From contig NZ_CP120983.1 of assembly GCF_030719215.1 (NCBI RefSeq), forward strand, positions 868,001 to 932,000: a DNA stretch of 64,000 bases. The letters run 5' to 3'. Positions 9,252 to 17,787 of this stretch are shown piece after piece (within the stretch, counting starts at the first letter, position 1; every line of letters starts with the position of its first letter). This DNA is from Streptomyces sp. Alt3 (GTDB lineage: Bacteria; Actinomycetota; Actinomycetes; Streptomycetales; Streptomycetaceae). Below the pieces are notes generated by a model, which did not search any database, was not told the origin of the DNA, and saw only the letters and a program-made list of their open reading frames with translations. The translations under genes and the position numbers were made by a program.

Positions 9252-9282
9252 TTGACCTCAACTTTGCTTGAGGTCCTAGCGT
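9252..9282 (+). promoter_or_regulatory. SoxR-type box inside a 19-bp-spacer promoter
   Basis: Half-sites GACCTCAA (9254-9261) and TTGAGGTC (9268-9275) form a perfect inverted repeat around the 6-base centre CTTTGC. They lie between TTGACC (9252-9257) and TAGCGT (9277-9282), separated by exactly 19 bases, the overlong spacing typical of promoters twisted into activity by SoxR/MerR proteins. The core matches the SoxR consensus CCTCAAG-N-CTTGAGG closely. No soxR gene lies in the window. Confidence 0.85.
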
Positions 9283-9315
9283 GCCATGCGTACCGACCGA
9301 CTCCGGAGGCACCGC

Positions 9316-11205
9316 ATGGACATGGAAGTAACCGCGTGGCATTCACTGCACAGCGCGATGAACGCACAGAAGGACCGCAGGCCCTTCTCCAGGGCCACAC
9401 TGCACCGCATCGCGGCGTTCGCCCGGCCGCACCGGAGCAGGATCGTCCGCTTCCTTCTCCTCAGTGTGGTCACCGCCCTGCTGGCGGTGGCGACACCGGT
9501 GCTGGCGGGACGGGTCGTGGACGCGATCGTGCGGGGCGGGGACGGTGGAACGGTCACCGGGCTCGCCCTGCTCATCGCCCTGATCGCCGTCGCGGAGGCG
9601 GGCCTCGGGCTCCTCACCCGGTGGCTGTCCGCGACCCTCGGTGAGGGGCTGATCCTCGATCTGCGCACCGCCGTGTTCGACCACGTGCAACGGATGCCCG
9701 TCGCCTTCTTCACCCGTACCAGGACCGGCGCACTGGTCAGCCGGCTCAACAACGACGTGATCGGCGCGCAGAGGGCGTTCAGCAACACGCTCTCCGGTGT
9801 CGTCTCCAATCTCGTCACCCTGCTGTTGACCCTGGCGGTGATGCTGACGCTCTCCTGGCAGATCACGCTGCTGGCCCTGGTGCTGCTGCCGGTGTTCGTC
9901 GCCCCCGCCCGCCGGCTGGGCACCCGGATGGCCGGCCTCCAGCGGGAGGCCGCCGACCACAACTCCACCATGGGCACCCGGATGACCGAGCGCTTCTCGG
10001 CGCCGGGCGCGACGCTCGTCAAGCTCTTCGGACGCCCCGCCGACGAGTCCGCCGAATTCGCCGCCCGTGCGAGCAGGGTGCGCGACATCGGCGTCCGTAC
10101 GGCGATGCTCCAGTCCACCTTCATCACGGCGCTCACCCTGGTGTCGGCACTGGCCCTCGCCCTGGTCTACGGGCTGGGAGGGCACTTCGCGCTGACGGGC
10201 AGCCTGGAGCCGGGGGCCGTCGTGGCCCTGGCCCTGCTCCTCACCAGGCTCTACGCGCCCCTGACGGCACTGGCGGGATCCCGGGTCGAGGTGATGAGCG
10301 CCCTGGTCAGCTTCGAGCGGGTCTTCGAGATCCTCGACCTGAAGCCCCTGATCGCCGAGAAGCCCGACGCCCGCCGCGTCCCGGACGGACCGGTGTCCGT
10401 GGAGTTCGACGGCGTCTCCTTCGGATATCCGTCCGCCGACAAGGTCTCTCTCGCCTCACTCGAAGAGGTCGCGACCCTCGCCCCGGGGGACGGCGTGCAG
10501 GTGCTGCACGATGTCTCCTTCACCGCGGAGCCGGGCCGGATGATCGCCCTTGTCGGCTCCTCCGGGGCCGGGAAGTCGACGATCGCGCAACTGCTCCCCC
10601 GGCTGTACGACACCGACGCGGGCACCGTACGGCTGAACGGTGTCGACGTACGCGATCTGACGGCCGACTCGATCCGCGAGACGCTCGGCATGGTCACCCA
10701 GGACGGGCACCTCTTCCACGAGTCGGTACGCGCCAATCTGCTGCTCGCCCGGCCGGAGGCGACCGAGGAGGACATCTGGGACGCGCTGCGCCGTTCCCGT
10801 CTGGACGGCCTGGTGGCGTCACTGCCCGAGGGCCTGGACACGGTGGTCGGCGAGCGCGGCTACCGGCTCTCGGGCGGCGAACGCCAGCGGCTCACCATCG
10901 CCCGCCTCCTGCTGGCCCGTCAGCGGGTGGTGATCCTGGACGAGGCGACCGCGCATCTGGACTCCACCTCGGAGGCGGCGGTCCAGGAGGCGCTGGCCGA
11001 GGCGCTGGAGGGCCGCACTGCCGTGGTGATCGCCCACCGGCTGTCGACGGTCCGGGCCGCCGATCTGATCCTGGTCGTCGAGGCCGGCCGGGTCGTCGAG
11101 CGGGGTACGCACGAGGAGCTGCTGGCCGTCGGAGGACGGTACGAGGAGCTGCACCGCACCCAGTTCGAACGTCCGGGGGCCGCCGAGGGCCGGCCGGTGC
11201 ACTGA
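9316..11205 (+). CDS. ABC exporter, fused permease-ATPase, predicted SoxR target
   Basis: A 629-residue half-transporter that would work as a dimer to expel small molecules. About residues 40-330 hold six transmembrane helices of the exporter type; the ATPase domain follows with Walker A GSSGAGKST, Q-loop, signature LSGGERQ, Walker B VVILDEATAHLD and the switch His in IAHRLST. A short insertion (KVSLASLEEVATLAPGDG) separates the first ATPase strands, as in related actinobacterial transporters. The start at 9316 was chosen for the CGGAGG site at 9304-9309 and because in-frame ATG 9286 would lie almost at the transcription start. With its SoxR box this resembles the SoxR-controlled ABC transporter reported from S. 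coelicolor (SCO7008 as I recall it), suggesting export of redox-active compounds. Confidence 0.9.
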   Translation: MDMEVTAWHSLHSAMNAQKDRRPFSRATLHRIAAFARPHRSRIVRFLLLSVVTALLAVATPVLAGRVVDAIVRGGDGGTVTGLALLIALIAVAEAGLGLLTRWLSATLGEGLILDLRTAVFDHVQRMPVAFFTRTRTGALVSRLNNDVIGAQRAFSNTLSGVVSNLVTLLLTLAVMLTLSWQITLLALVLLPVFVAPARRLGTRMAGLQREAADHNSTMGTRMTERFSAPGATLVKLFGRPADESAEFAARASRVRDIGVRTAMLQSTFITALTLVSALALALVYGLGGHFALTGSLEPGAVVALALLLTRLYAPLTALAGSRVEVMSALVSFERVFEILDLKPLIAEKPDARRVPDGPVSVEFDGVSFGYPSADKVSLASLEEVATLAPGDGVQVLHDVSFTAEPGRMIALVGSSGAGKSTIAQLLPRLYDTDAGTVRLNGVDVRDLTADSIRETLGMVTQDGHLFHESVRANLLLARPEATEEDIWDALRRSRLDGLVASLPEGLDTVVGERGYRLSGGERQRLTIARLLLARQRVVILDEATAHLDSTSEAAVQEALAEALEGRTAVVIAHRLSTVRAADLILVVEAGRVVERGTHEELLAVGGRYEELHRTQFERPGAAEGRPVH

Positions 11206-11302
11206 TCCCATGGCACGGGCTCGCACGGCTCCCGCCCTCTACCCCCGGGCGAAACATTGATACATACTGCGGATGCTTGTTTCACACCGAGGAGGGAAGC
11301 CG

Positions 11303-11788
11303 ATGGACATCGACGAGGCACGGACACGTTTCGCGGCCCTGCGCGCCGAACCGTCCGCCGTCCCGGCCGGGGAACTCGACGCCGTGTGGGCCGCGTTGCC
11401 GGCCGTGCGCGTGGAGGAGATCCTCGGCGCGTGGCGGGGAGGCGAGTTCGACACCGGACATCCGCTCAACGGCCGCCTGCGGAAGTCCGGCTGGTACGGC
11501 AAGACCTTCCTCTCCGCCGACGACGCCAAGCCGCTGGTCATGCGCGGGGAGGACGGCGAGCTGTACAGCGACACCCGGCTCGGCAAGGGCGAGGCCAGTC
11601 TGTGGATGGTCGAGTTCCGGGGCGAGTCGACGGCCACCATGGTCTACGACGGCCAACCGGTACTGGACCACTTCAAGGCGGTCGACGAGCACACCCTCAT
11701 GGGCGTCATGAACGGCAAGGGCGTCGGAGCGGACGGCCCGTTCTTCTACTTCGTCCTCGACCGGGTCCCGGCGGAGACACGACCGTAG
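11303..11788 (+). CDS. DUF4334 (GXWXG) protein
   Basis: A 161-residue cytoplasmic protein. It shows an N-terminal helical GXWXG region (VEEILGAWRGGEFDTGHPLNGRLRKSGWYGK) and the C-terminal DUF4334 part (STATMVYDGQPVLDHFKAVDEHTLMGVMNGKG, ending in an aromatic-rich FFYFVLDR). The fold is a small beta-barrel of unknown role, found widely in actinobacteria and fungi. GAGGAGGG at 11290-11296 fixes the ATG at 11303. The alcohol dehydrogenase starts 16 bases after its stop, so the two are probably one operon, which hints at a role with a small carbonyl or alcohol substrate; that part is inference. Confidence 0.8.
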   Translation: MDIDEARTRFAALRAEPSAVPAGELDAVWAALPAVRVEEILGAWRGGEFDTGHPLNGRLRKSGWYGKTFLSADDAKPLVMRGEDGELYSDTRLGKGEASLWMVEFRGESTATMVYDGQPVLDHFKAVDEHTLMGVMNGKGVGADGPFFYFVLDRVPAETRP

Positions 11789-11804
11789 GGACAAGGAGCC
11801 GGAG

Positions 11805-12905
11805 GTGAGGATCAAAGCAGCAGTGGTCGAGGCGGTGGGTGCCGGATTCGCCCTCCAGGACATCGACATCGCGGACCCCGAGGGCCACGAGGTCCTCGTG
11901 GAGGTGAGGGCGTCCGGCCTCTGCCACACCGATCTCACCGCAGCCGCCCACGGCCTCGCGGACTTCCCGCCGCCCGTGGTCCTGGGACACGAGATGGCCG
12001 GTGTGGTCGTCGCGACCGGCTCCCGGGCCCGGGCGTTCGGCGCGGGGGACCATGTCGTGGGCTGTCTCGTCCAGTGGTGCGGCGGCTGCCCGGCGTGCCT
12101 CGACGGCCGGGTGTACCAGTGCGGCCGTCCCGGGACCACGCTGCGGGACCCCGGGAAGCAGGGGCCACGGCTCAGCCGCGCCGGCCGTCCCGTCACGCAG
12201 GGCATGGGCCTGGGCGGCTTCGCCCAACGGGCCCTCGTCCACGAGAACCAGCTGACGACCGTCCCGCGCGGGGTTCCCTTCGCCCAGGCAGCCCTGCTGG
12301 GCTGCGGGGTCCTGACGGGCGCGGGATCCGTCCTCAACGGCGCGCGGGTCCGGCCGGGCGAGAGTGTGGCCGTGATCGGCGTGGGGGGCGTCGGGCTCAA
12401 CGCGATCGGCGCGGCCCGGATCGCGGGTGCCTCGCCGATCATCGCGGTCGACGTGCGGGACGGCGTCCTGCGGCGTGCGCGCGCCTTCGGCGCCACGGAC
12501 GTGGTCAACTCCGCGTCCACGGACGCCGTGGCGGCCGTCCGCGAGCTGACGGGCGGCGGGGTGCGGCACGCCCTCGACGTGGTGGGTGTCGCGGCGACGA
12601 CGGAACAGGCGCTGCGCATGACGGCTCTCGGGGGTGGCGTCCACCTCGTGGGCCTGGCCGCCGGCCGGGCGCACCTGAAGCTGTCCCTGCCCCGGCTGCT
12701 GCTGGAGCAGAAGCGGATCCAGGGCCTCGTGATGGGATCGGGCAACCCCCGGCGTGACATCCCCCGGTACGCCGACCTGTATCTGAGCGGGCGTATGAAC
12801 CTCGACGACCTGGTGTCCCGGCGGATCGCGCTGGACGAGATCGACGCCGGTTACGCCGCCCTCCGGGACCCGGACGTCGCACGGGTGGTCATCACGTCCT
12901 TCTGA
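11805..12905 (+). CDS. Zinc-dependent alcohol dehydrogenase (MDR superfamily)
   Basis: A 366-residue NAD(P)-dependent oxidoreductase for alcohol/aldehyde interconversion. Catalytic zinc ligands are seen in ASGLCHTDL and GHEMAG; a structural-zinc cysteine cluster appears in VQWCGGCPACLDGRVYQC with its last Cys about residue 106; the Rossmann motif is GVGGVGLNAIGAA. The GTG start at 11805 follows AAGGAGCCGGAG. The class resembles the zinc alcohol dehydrogenases of actinobacteria that use NAD or mycofactocin/NDMA-type acceptors; the substrate is not evident. It is probably co-transcribed with the DUF4334 gene. Confidence 0.9.
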   Translation: MRIKAAVVEAVGAGFALQDIDIADPEGHEVLVEVRASGLCHTDLTAAAHGLADFPPPVVLGHEMAGVVVATGSRARAFGAGDHVVGCLVQWCGGCPACLDGRVYQCGRPGTTLRDPGKQGPRLSRAGRPVTQGMGLGGFAQRALVHENQLTTVPRGVPFAQAALLGCGVLTGAGSVLNGARVRPGESVAVIGVGGVGLNAIGAARIAGASPIIAVDVRDGVLRRARAFGATDVVNSASTDAVAAVRELTGGGVRHALDVVGVAATTEQALRMTALGGGVHLVGLAAGRAHLKLSLPRLLLEQKRIQGLVMGSGNPRRDIPRYADLYLSGRMNLDDLVSRRIALDEIDAGYAALRDPDVARVVITSF

Positions 12906-13125
12906 ACCCGCGCGGGGTGTGCGCGACGGCGCGAGGACGGGCTGCCGGCCGGTGCGTCGACGGCCTGTCGTCGTTGCGCGCTTTCGGGGCCCGCTCGTAA
13001 CGTGACGGATGTCCGTCGCACCGGCCGACCAGGCCGGTGGCCTGCCCGGTCGGTGGCGGCGGGCCCGGCCGCCCTCGGGAACGGCCGGCCCGATCAGCCA
13101 GCCCCACCGATGGAACCAGGTACGA

Positions 13126-14316
13126 ATGAGTGAGTCACAGTCCGCCGCCGGCGCATGGCACCGGCCGATGGTCGCCCGCCTCTCCAGTGAGAAACACCGC
13201 GCGGCGACCGCGCTCGAGCTGTTCTTCGACCTGTGTTTCGTCACCGCCGTCGCCCAGGCGTCGGGAGCCTTCGAGCACGAACTCGCCGAAGGCCGCATCG
13301 CCCACGGGATCCTCGGCTACGCGATGGTGTTCTTCGCGATCTGGTGGGCCTGGATGAACTTCACCTGGTTCGCCTCCGCCTACGACACCGACGACGTCCC
13401 GTACCGGCTGCTCACACTGGTGCAGATCGCCGGTGCGCTCGTCCTGGCCGCAGGCGCGGCGGATGCCCTGGAGCACGAGGACTTCACCGTCATCACCTGG
13501 GGCTACGTCATCATGCGGCTCGCCATGGTCACCCAGTGGCTGCGCGCCGCCCGCTCCGATCCCGAGCACCGGAGCTGCTGCCTGCGCTACGCGGCCGGCA
13601 TCCTGGTCGTGCAGATCGGCTGGATCGCCCGTCTGGCCCTGCCCGACGACTGGGGGCTGCCGCTCTTCGCGGTCCTGGTCGTCGCGGAGCTCGCCGTCCC
13701 CGTCTGGGCGGAGACCGCGGGCAACACCACCTGGCACCCGCACCACATCGCCGAACGCTACGGCCTGTTCACCCTGATCGTCCTCGGCGAGACCATCACC
13801 GCGGCGACGGTGGCCGTGCGTACCGCCCTCGACGGCGAGACGGCACTCGGGGACATCGCGACCCTCGTCGTCGGCGGGCTGCTGACCGTCTTCGCCCTGT
13901 GGTGGCTCTACTTCGCCCAGAACGCCCCACGCAGGCTGACGAACCTGAGGTCCGCGATCCTCTGGGGTTACGGCCATTACGCCGTCTTCGCGTCGGCCGC
14001 CGCCGTGGGTGCCGGGCTGGCCCTGGGCGTCGCCCACACCACCGGTCACGGCCATCTCTCCGACCACGCCGCCGCGGCGGCGTTCACCGTCCCGGTGGCG
14101 GTGTTCATCACCCTGGTCTGGGTGCTGCACCACCGGGGCGCCGAGATCCGCAGCCGGAACGACCTCATCCACCCACCGGCCGTCATCGCGGTGCTGGCGA
14201 TGACGTTCACCCCGAGCCCGGTCCTCGCCACGGGAGCCGTCGCCGCCGCGCTGGTCGCCGCGACACTGGTCGTGGCGGCGCGTGCGCGCGGCGGGGCTGA
14301 CCTCTCGGAGGGCTGA
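13126..14316 (+). CDS. LtrA-family low-temperature-requirement membrane protein
   Basis: A 396-residue polytopic membrane protein with the defining N-terminal motif ELFFDLCFVTAVAQ, ten or more hydrophobic segments and the internal family motifs HIAERYGLFTLIVLGETI and WWLYF. Members are named for a Listeria cold-growth mutant; their molecular activity is unresolved. ATG 13126 was chosen because it places the family motif about 30 residues in and avoids a long polar extension; the ribosome site GGAACCAGG is weak. The gene stands alone and converges on a minus-strand gene 14 bases away. Confidence 0.88.
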   Translation: MSESQSAAGAWHRPMVARLSSEKHRAATALELFFDLCFVTAVAQASGAFEHELAEGRIAHGILGYAMVFFAIWWAWMNFTWFASAYDTDDVPYRLLTLVQIAGALVLAAGAADALEHEDFTVITWGYVIMRLAMVTQWLRAARSDPEHRSCCLRYAAGILVVQIGWIARLALPDDWGLPLFAVLVVAELAVPVWAETAGNTTWHPHHIAERYGLFTLIVLGETITAATVAVRTALDGETALGDIATLVVGGLLTVFALWWLYFAQNAPRRLTNLRSAILWGYGHYAVFASAAAVGAGLALGVAHTTGHGHLSDHAAAAAFTVPVAVFITLVWVLHHRGAEIRSRNDLIHPPAVIAVLAMTFTPSPVLATGAVAAALVAATLVVAARARGGADLSEG

Positions 14317-14330
14317 CGCGCACCGGCCCC

Positions 14331-14954
14331 TCAGATCGCCCCGGCCAGCGCGGCGAGGCCCGGCCCGTCGAGGTCGTCCAGAGCGACCCGTCGTCGGGAG
14401 ACGGCCAGGAGCAGCGAAAGCACGGGCCCGCTCACCTCGGGCCCCTCACCGATCGACAGGTCGGCGTCCGAGGCCGTCAGCCGGGTGTGCGCCACGATCT
14501 CCCTGGCCCCGCCGAAGGAGGCCGGAGTCCGGACCTGCAGACGCAGCGACCGGACGACGGCCTCCTCCGGGTAGGAGCGGACGATTCCCAGCGGCCGGCG
14601 AATGTCCTCTCCGTGCACGATTTCCTCCACCAGCCGGCTGTCGAGGGGCGCCGGTGGGGTCGACGTGCGCGCCGCGGCCTGCCGCAGCCGCTCCAGCGTC
14701 TCCCGCGGCGAGGCGCCACGTGCGCGCTCGACACCGCGGGCGTTCTGACGGTCGAAGTCGAACCGCGCCCGGGCGAGACCGGCCAGGAAGCCCAGGCGTG
14801 TCGTCCGGGCCGTGTCGACCAGGTGGGCGACGACGTCGTGCACGGTCCACTCCGCGCAGAGCGACGGCTCCTCCCACCGCCCCTCGTCGAGGCGTTCGAG
14901 GTCCCCGATGAGCACCGCACGCTCCGCGTGGACCATCGGCCAGACATCTTCCAC
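14331..14954 (-). CDS. Maleylpyruvate isomerase-family mycothiol-dependent enzyme (DinB-like)
   Basis: A 207-residue protein of the DinB/MDMPI fold, in which a metal bound by histidines activates the thiol mycothiol. Visible features are the helical N terminus with RWEEPSLCAEWTVHDVVAHLVDTA (first His ligand) and the later VEEIVHGEDIRRPLG segment carrying the second His and acidic residue. The GTG at 14954 follows GAGGAGG at ideal spacing. Most Streptomyces paralogues have no known substrate; roles in detoxification are inferred. It is 92 bases from the FtsX gene and on the same strand, so it could be a read-through member of that operon. Confidence 0.75.
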   Translation of the reverse strand: MEDVWPMVHAERAVLIGDLERLDEGRWEEPSLCAEWTVHDVVAHLVDTARTTRLGFLAGLARARFDFDRQNARGVERARGASPRETLERLRQAAARTSTPPAPLDSRLVEEIVHGEDIRRPLGIVRSYPEEAVVRSLRLQVRTPASFGGAREIVAHTRLTASDADLSIGEGPEVSGPVLSLLLAVSRRRVALDDLDGPGLAALAGAI

Positions 14955-15046
14955 GGCTACCTCCTCGACCGGGTGCACCCTCCACCACGGCAGACTCAAC
15001 AGATCCCGGGAACTCATCGGTCCAGTCCGCCGCGGCGTCCATGCCA

Positions 15047-16378
15047 TCAGGTGAAGCGCAGCTCCGCCGGGTGCACCGCGCGCCGAAGGAGCGGCAACGA
15101 CGTCGCCGCCGCCAGCAGGCAGGCCGCGTAGACCGTCACGGGGACGAGCAGCGGCAGCAGGGGCACGGGGGCGGTGACCACGACCATGGCGTACCCCACG
15201 TACACCACGGTGCCTCCGAGCCCAGCGAGCAGGAGTGCGGGGGCCAGCGGAAGGGCGGTCTCCAGGAGCGCCGCCTCGGCCAGGACCCTGTGGGGCACCC
15301 CGGCCGCGGCCTGGGCGGCCAGCCCCCTGCGCCGGGTCGCCAGCGACTCGGCCGCACCCACGGCGAGTGCGCAGGCGCTGATCGCCAGGGCGATCAGCAC
15401 GGCGGCTCCGGCGAGGTCGATTCCCGTGGTGTAGAAGGCCAGGTCCACCGGGCGGTAATAGTCCGTCAGCGTGTCGAGCAGGATCGCGCGCACTCCGACG
15501 AAGCCCACGGCGACAACGGTGACGAGCAGCAGCGCCGCATGGGTGCGCGCGGCGGCCCACGGGTCGTGCGCGAGGCGGCTCGCCGCGATGAGCACCGCCG
15601 GGCGCTTCGCCCGGCGGCTGAGGGTGCGGCCGATGAACGCCGCCGACGCGCCTGCCGCCCAGATCGCACCGGCTCCGGTGAGGAGCACCAGCGCCAGTAC
15701 CAGCAGCACGGGCGGCGTCACGCGGGGGCCGACCGGGAACAGGAGGAGCAGTGCGGACATGGCGATCAGGGCGACAGCGAGCAGGAAACCGAGTGCCGCC
15801 CGTCGTCCCGGGCCCGGAACCGTCCTGCGCGCGTGCTCGAGGGGCGAGGCCACGACGTGACGGAGGGCGAGGGCACTCACCAGCGCAGCGGCCACCGGCA
15901 CGGCCAGGACGACGGCGGTGAAGCCTGCCCAGGCCCCAGGGCGCGGGCTGTGCCCCGTCGCGGCGAGCAGCACCAGGAACACGGCGAATCCGGCCGACGA
16001 ACCGGCCAGGCAGGCGAACGCGGACTCCACGGCGGCAATCCTGCGCACCTGCCCCGGGGACGCCCCGGCGAGCTGCAGGCCGGCCATCCGCCGGTAGCGG
16101 TGGACAGCGCCGATACGCGCGCACTGGCCGAGGAACCCGAGCACGGGTACGAGCAGGAGCACGAGGGTGAACACCACCCCGGCACGCTCGCCGGGCCGGT
16201 CCAGGAGGCCGTGTGCGTAAGGGATCGACACCTGGCCGGACACCGCGGCGACGGTCACGGCGGCGAGCGCGAAGCCCGTGGCGAGCAGGGCGCCGATCAG
16301 CGTGAGCGAGGCTCTCCACCACTCACGGCGTTCCGAGCCGCGCGCGAGGATCCAGGCGATGCGGATGTCAGCCTTCAT
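15047..16378 (-). CDS. FtsX-like ABC transporter permease
   Basis: A 443-residue membrane protein with one helix near residue 28-50, a block of helices from about 65-210 and a second FtsX block from about 225-435 (RAILLDTLTDYYRP loop between them). This is the MacB/FtsX arrangement used to move lipids, antibiotics or peptides. Its start overlaps the upstream ATPase gene by 11 bases, so the two are translated together and form one transporter. It belongs to the PadR-controlled operon. Confidence 0.88.
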   Translation of the reverse strand: MKADIRIAWILARGSERREWWRASLTLIGALLATGFALAAVTVAAVSGQVSIPYAHGLLDRPGERAGVVFTLVLLLVPVLGFLGQCARIGAVHRYRRMAGLQLAGASPGQVRRIAAVESAFACLAGSSAGFAVFLVLLAATGHSPRPGAWAGFTAVVLAVPVAAALVSALALRHVVASPLEHARRTVPGPGRRAALGFLLAVALIAMSALLLLFPVGPRVTPPVLLVLALVLLTGAGAIWAAGASAAFIGRTLSRRAKRPAVLIAASRLAHDPWAAARTHAALLLVTVVAVGFVGVRAILLDTLTDYYRPVDLAFYTTGIDLAGAAVLIALAISACALAVGAAESLATRRRGLAAQAAAGVPHRVLAEAALLETALPLAPALLLAGLGGTVVYVGYAMVVVTAPVPLLPLLVPVTVYAACLLAAATSLPLLRRAVHPAELRFT

Positions 16379-17108
16379 GGCGGGCCGCCTTCTGGATGAC
16401 GACGTCGTCCGAGCCGGGGTGGAGGACCCCGTCGCTCATTCCCACCTCGCGGTCCGCGTACGCCGCGACCTGCGCGTCGTGGGTGATCAGCAGTACCGCC
16501 GTGGCCGACTCGCGCGCCGTGTGCACGAGAGCGGTCATCACCTGTTCCCCGGCCAGCGTGTCGAGGGCCCCGGTCGGTTCGTCCGCGAAGACCACGCGGG
16601 GGCCGGTGACCAGCGCCCGTGCCAGTGCGACCCGTTGGCTCTGACCGCCACTCATCTCTCCTGGACGGAGTGCCGCCTGGCCCCTGACGCCGAAGCGCTC
16701 CAGCCACTCCCCCGCCTGCTGTTGTGCCGGACCGCGGCGCATGCCGGCGAGCAGCAGCGGCAGCGCAACGTTGTCCAGCGCGGTGAGCTCGGGGATGAGC
16801 TGACCGAACTGGAACACGACTCCGAAGTCGCTGCGGCGCAGCTCGCCGAGCCGGCCCTCGGACAGCAGGCCGAGCTGTTCGCTCCCGTAGGTGACAGTGC
16901 CCTCGTCCGGACGCACGATCCCCGAAAGGCAGTGCAGCAAGGTGGACTTGCCGCTGCCGCTCGCCCCGGTGACGGCCAGGATCTCGCCCTCGCGGAGTTC
17001 CAGGGACACGCCCCGTAGCGCCTCGGTCCTTCCGTACGACTTCCTCAGCCCGTGCGCCGAGATCAGCGCGGACGACTCCGGGGAGTGCCGTTCTTCCCGT
17101 GTGCTCAT
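16368..17108 (-). CDS. ABC transporter ATP-binding protein (LolD/MacB type)
   Basis: A 246-residue ATPase partner of the FtsX permease. It has Walker A GASGSGKST, Q-loop VFQFGQLIPELTALDNVALPL, signature MSGGQSQRVALARAL, Walker B VVFADEPTGALD and the His switch LLITHD. The EPTGALD Walker B form is typical of the MacB/LolD subgroup. ATG 17108 overlaps the PadR stop (ATGA) and begins MSTREERHSP; an upstream in-frame start would extend deep into PadR and was rejected. Confidence 0.93.
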   Translation of the reverse strand: MSTREERHSPESSALISAHGLRKSYGRTEALRGVSLELREGEILAVTGASGSGKSTLLHCLSGIVRPDEGTVTYGSEQLGLLSEGRLGELRRSDFGVVFQFGQLIPELTALDNVALPLLLAGMRRGPAQQQAGEWLERFGVRGQAALRPGEMSGGQSQRVALARALVTGPRVVFADEPTGALDTLAGEQVMTALVHTARESATAVLLITHDAQVAAYADREVGMSDGVLHPGSDDVVIQKAARHEG

Positions 17109-17674
17109 GCTGCGTTGACCTCCGCTGTGAGGGTGTCGATGCGAGCCGTCGTGGTGGTCATCCACCGCACGTCGGCGTCGAGATGGGCGAGGGCGTAGTC
17201 GGCGGACAGGACTGTGCTGAGGTCGGCGCCCGGCGCGGTCTTGAGCGCGGTGAGCTCGCGCATCCGCTCCATGTGGGCGGCGCGCTGGGCCCTCAGATGC
17301 GCGGCGGCGTCCGGCTTCCGCCCGTCGGGTCCTGTCGGTGCTCCGGCTGCGGCGACGAGGATCGAGACGACGACCTTGGCGAAGATCTCGTTCGTCACGA
17401 AGGGGGCCGGGGCGGTGATCTCGTCCGTCCAGAGGGCCAGTTCGCGTGAACCCTCGTCCGTCGAGCGGTAGAGGGTGCGCTCCGGACCGCCGTCGGAATC
17501 GGTGCCGTCGACCGCCGCCAGTCCGTCCCGGACCAGGCGCTGCAGCGTCGTGTAGACCTGCCCGTACGCGAGCGGGCGGGCCTGAGGGAAACGTGAATCG
17601 TACTGCCGCTTCAGGTCGTAGCCGTGGCAGGGACCGGCAGCGAGCAGCCCCAGGAGGACGTGTCGGGTGCTCAT
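17105..17674 (-). CDS. PadR-family transcriptional regulator
   Basis: A 189-residue repressor. The winged-helix domain (residues 1-80) carries the PadR signature HVLLGLLAAGPCHGYDLKRQY and PLAYGQVYTTLQRLVRDGL, followed by the helical C-terminal dimer domain. It is the first gene of the operon with the ABC ATPase and FtsX permease, and the palindromic operator over its own promoter implies autorepression relieved by the drug or lipid that the transporter exports. The start is leaderless: the -10 box ends six bases before the ATG. Confidence 0.92.
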   Translation of the reverse strand: MSTRHVLLGLLAAGPCHGYDLKRQYDSRFPQARPLAYGQVYTTLQRLVRDGLAAVDGTDSDGGPERTLYRSTDEGSRELALWTDEITAPAPFVTNEIFAKVVVSILVAAAGAPTGPDGRKPDAAAHLRAQRAAHMERMRELTALKTAPGADLSTVLSADYALAHLDADVRWMTTTTARIDTLTAEVNAA

Positions 17675-17710
17675 GTGCTGACTATATCCTCAGTACATGT
17701 ACTGAGTGAA
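17675..17710 (-). promoter_or_regulatory. PadR operator and leaderless promoter
   Basis: On the minus strand a -35 TTCACT (17710-17705), an 18-base spacer and -10 TATAGT (17686-17681) end six bases before the PadR ATG. The perfect 18-bp palindrome CTCAGTACATGTACTGAG (17689-17706) fills the spacer, so a bound dimer would exclude RNA polymerase. Confidence 0.8.
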
Positions 17711-17723
17711 TAGCGAGGATGGA

Positions 17724-17757
17724 GTCAGCCGCCGCGGCCGGTGCCGCGGCGGCTGAC
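17724..17757 (-). terminator. Terminator of the choline/betaine operon
   Basis: A perfect 15-bp stem (17724-17738 with 17743-17757) around a CGGT loop, 30 bases beyond the stop codon of the binding-protein gene. Confidence 0.8.
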
Positions 17758-17787
17758 GGGAAGCCGGGAGGGAGCCTTACGCCGAGG

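Noticed and set aside
14331..16322. A 663-codon open frame joining the DinB/mycothiol protein to a long upstream extension
   Set aside because: The upstream part is Arg/Pro-rich out-of-frame sequence overlapping the FtsX gene; the GTG at 14954 has a strong ribosome site and begins the family domain.
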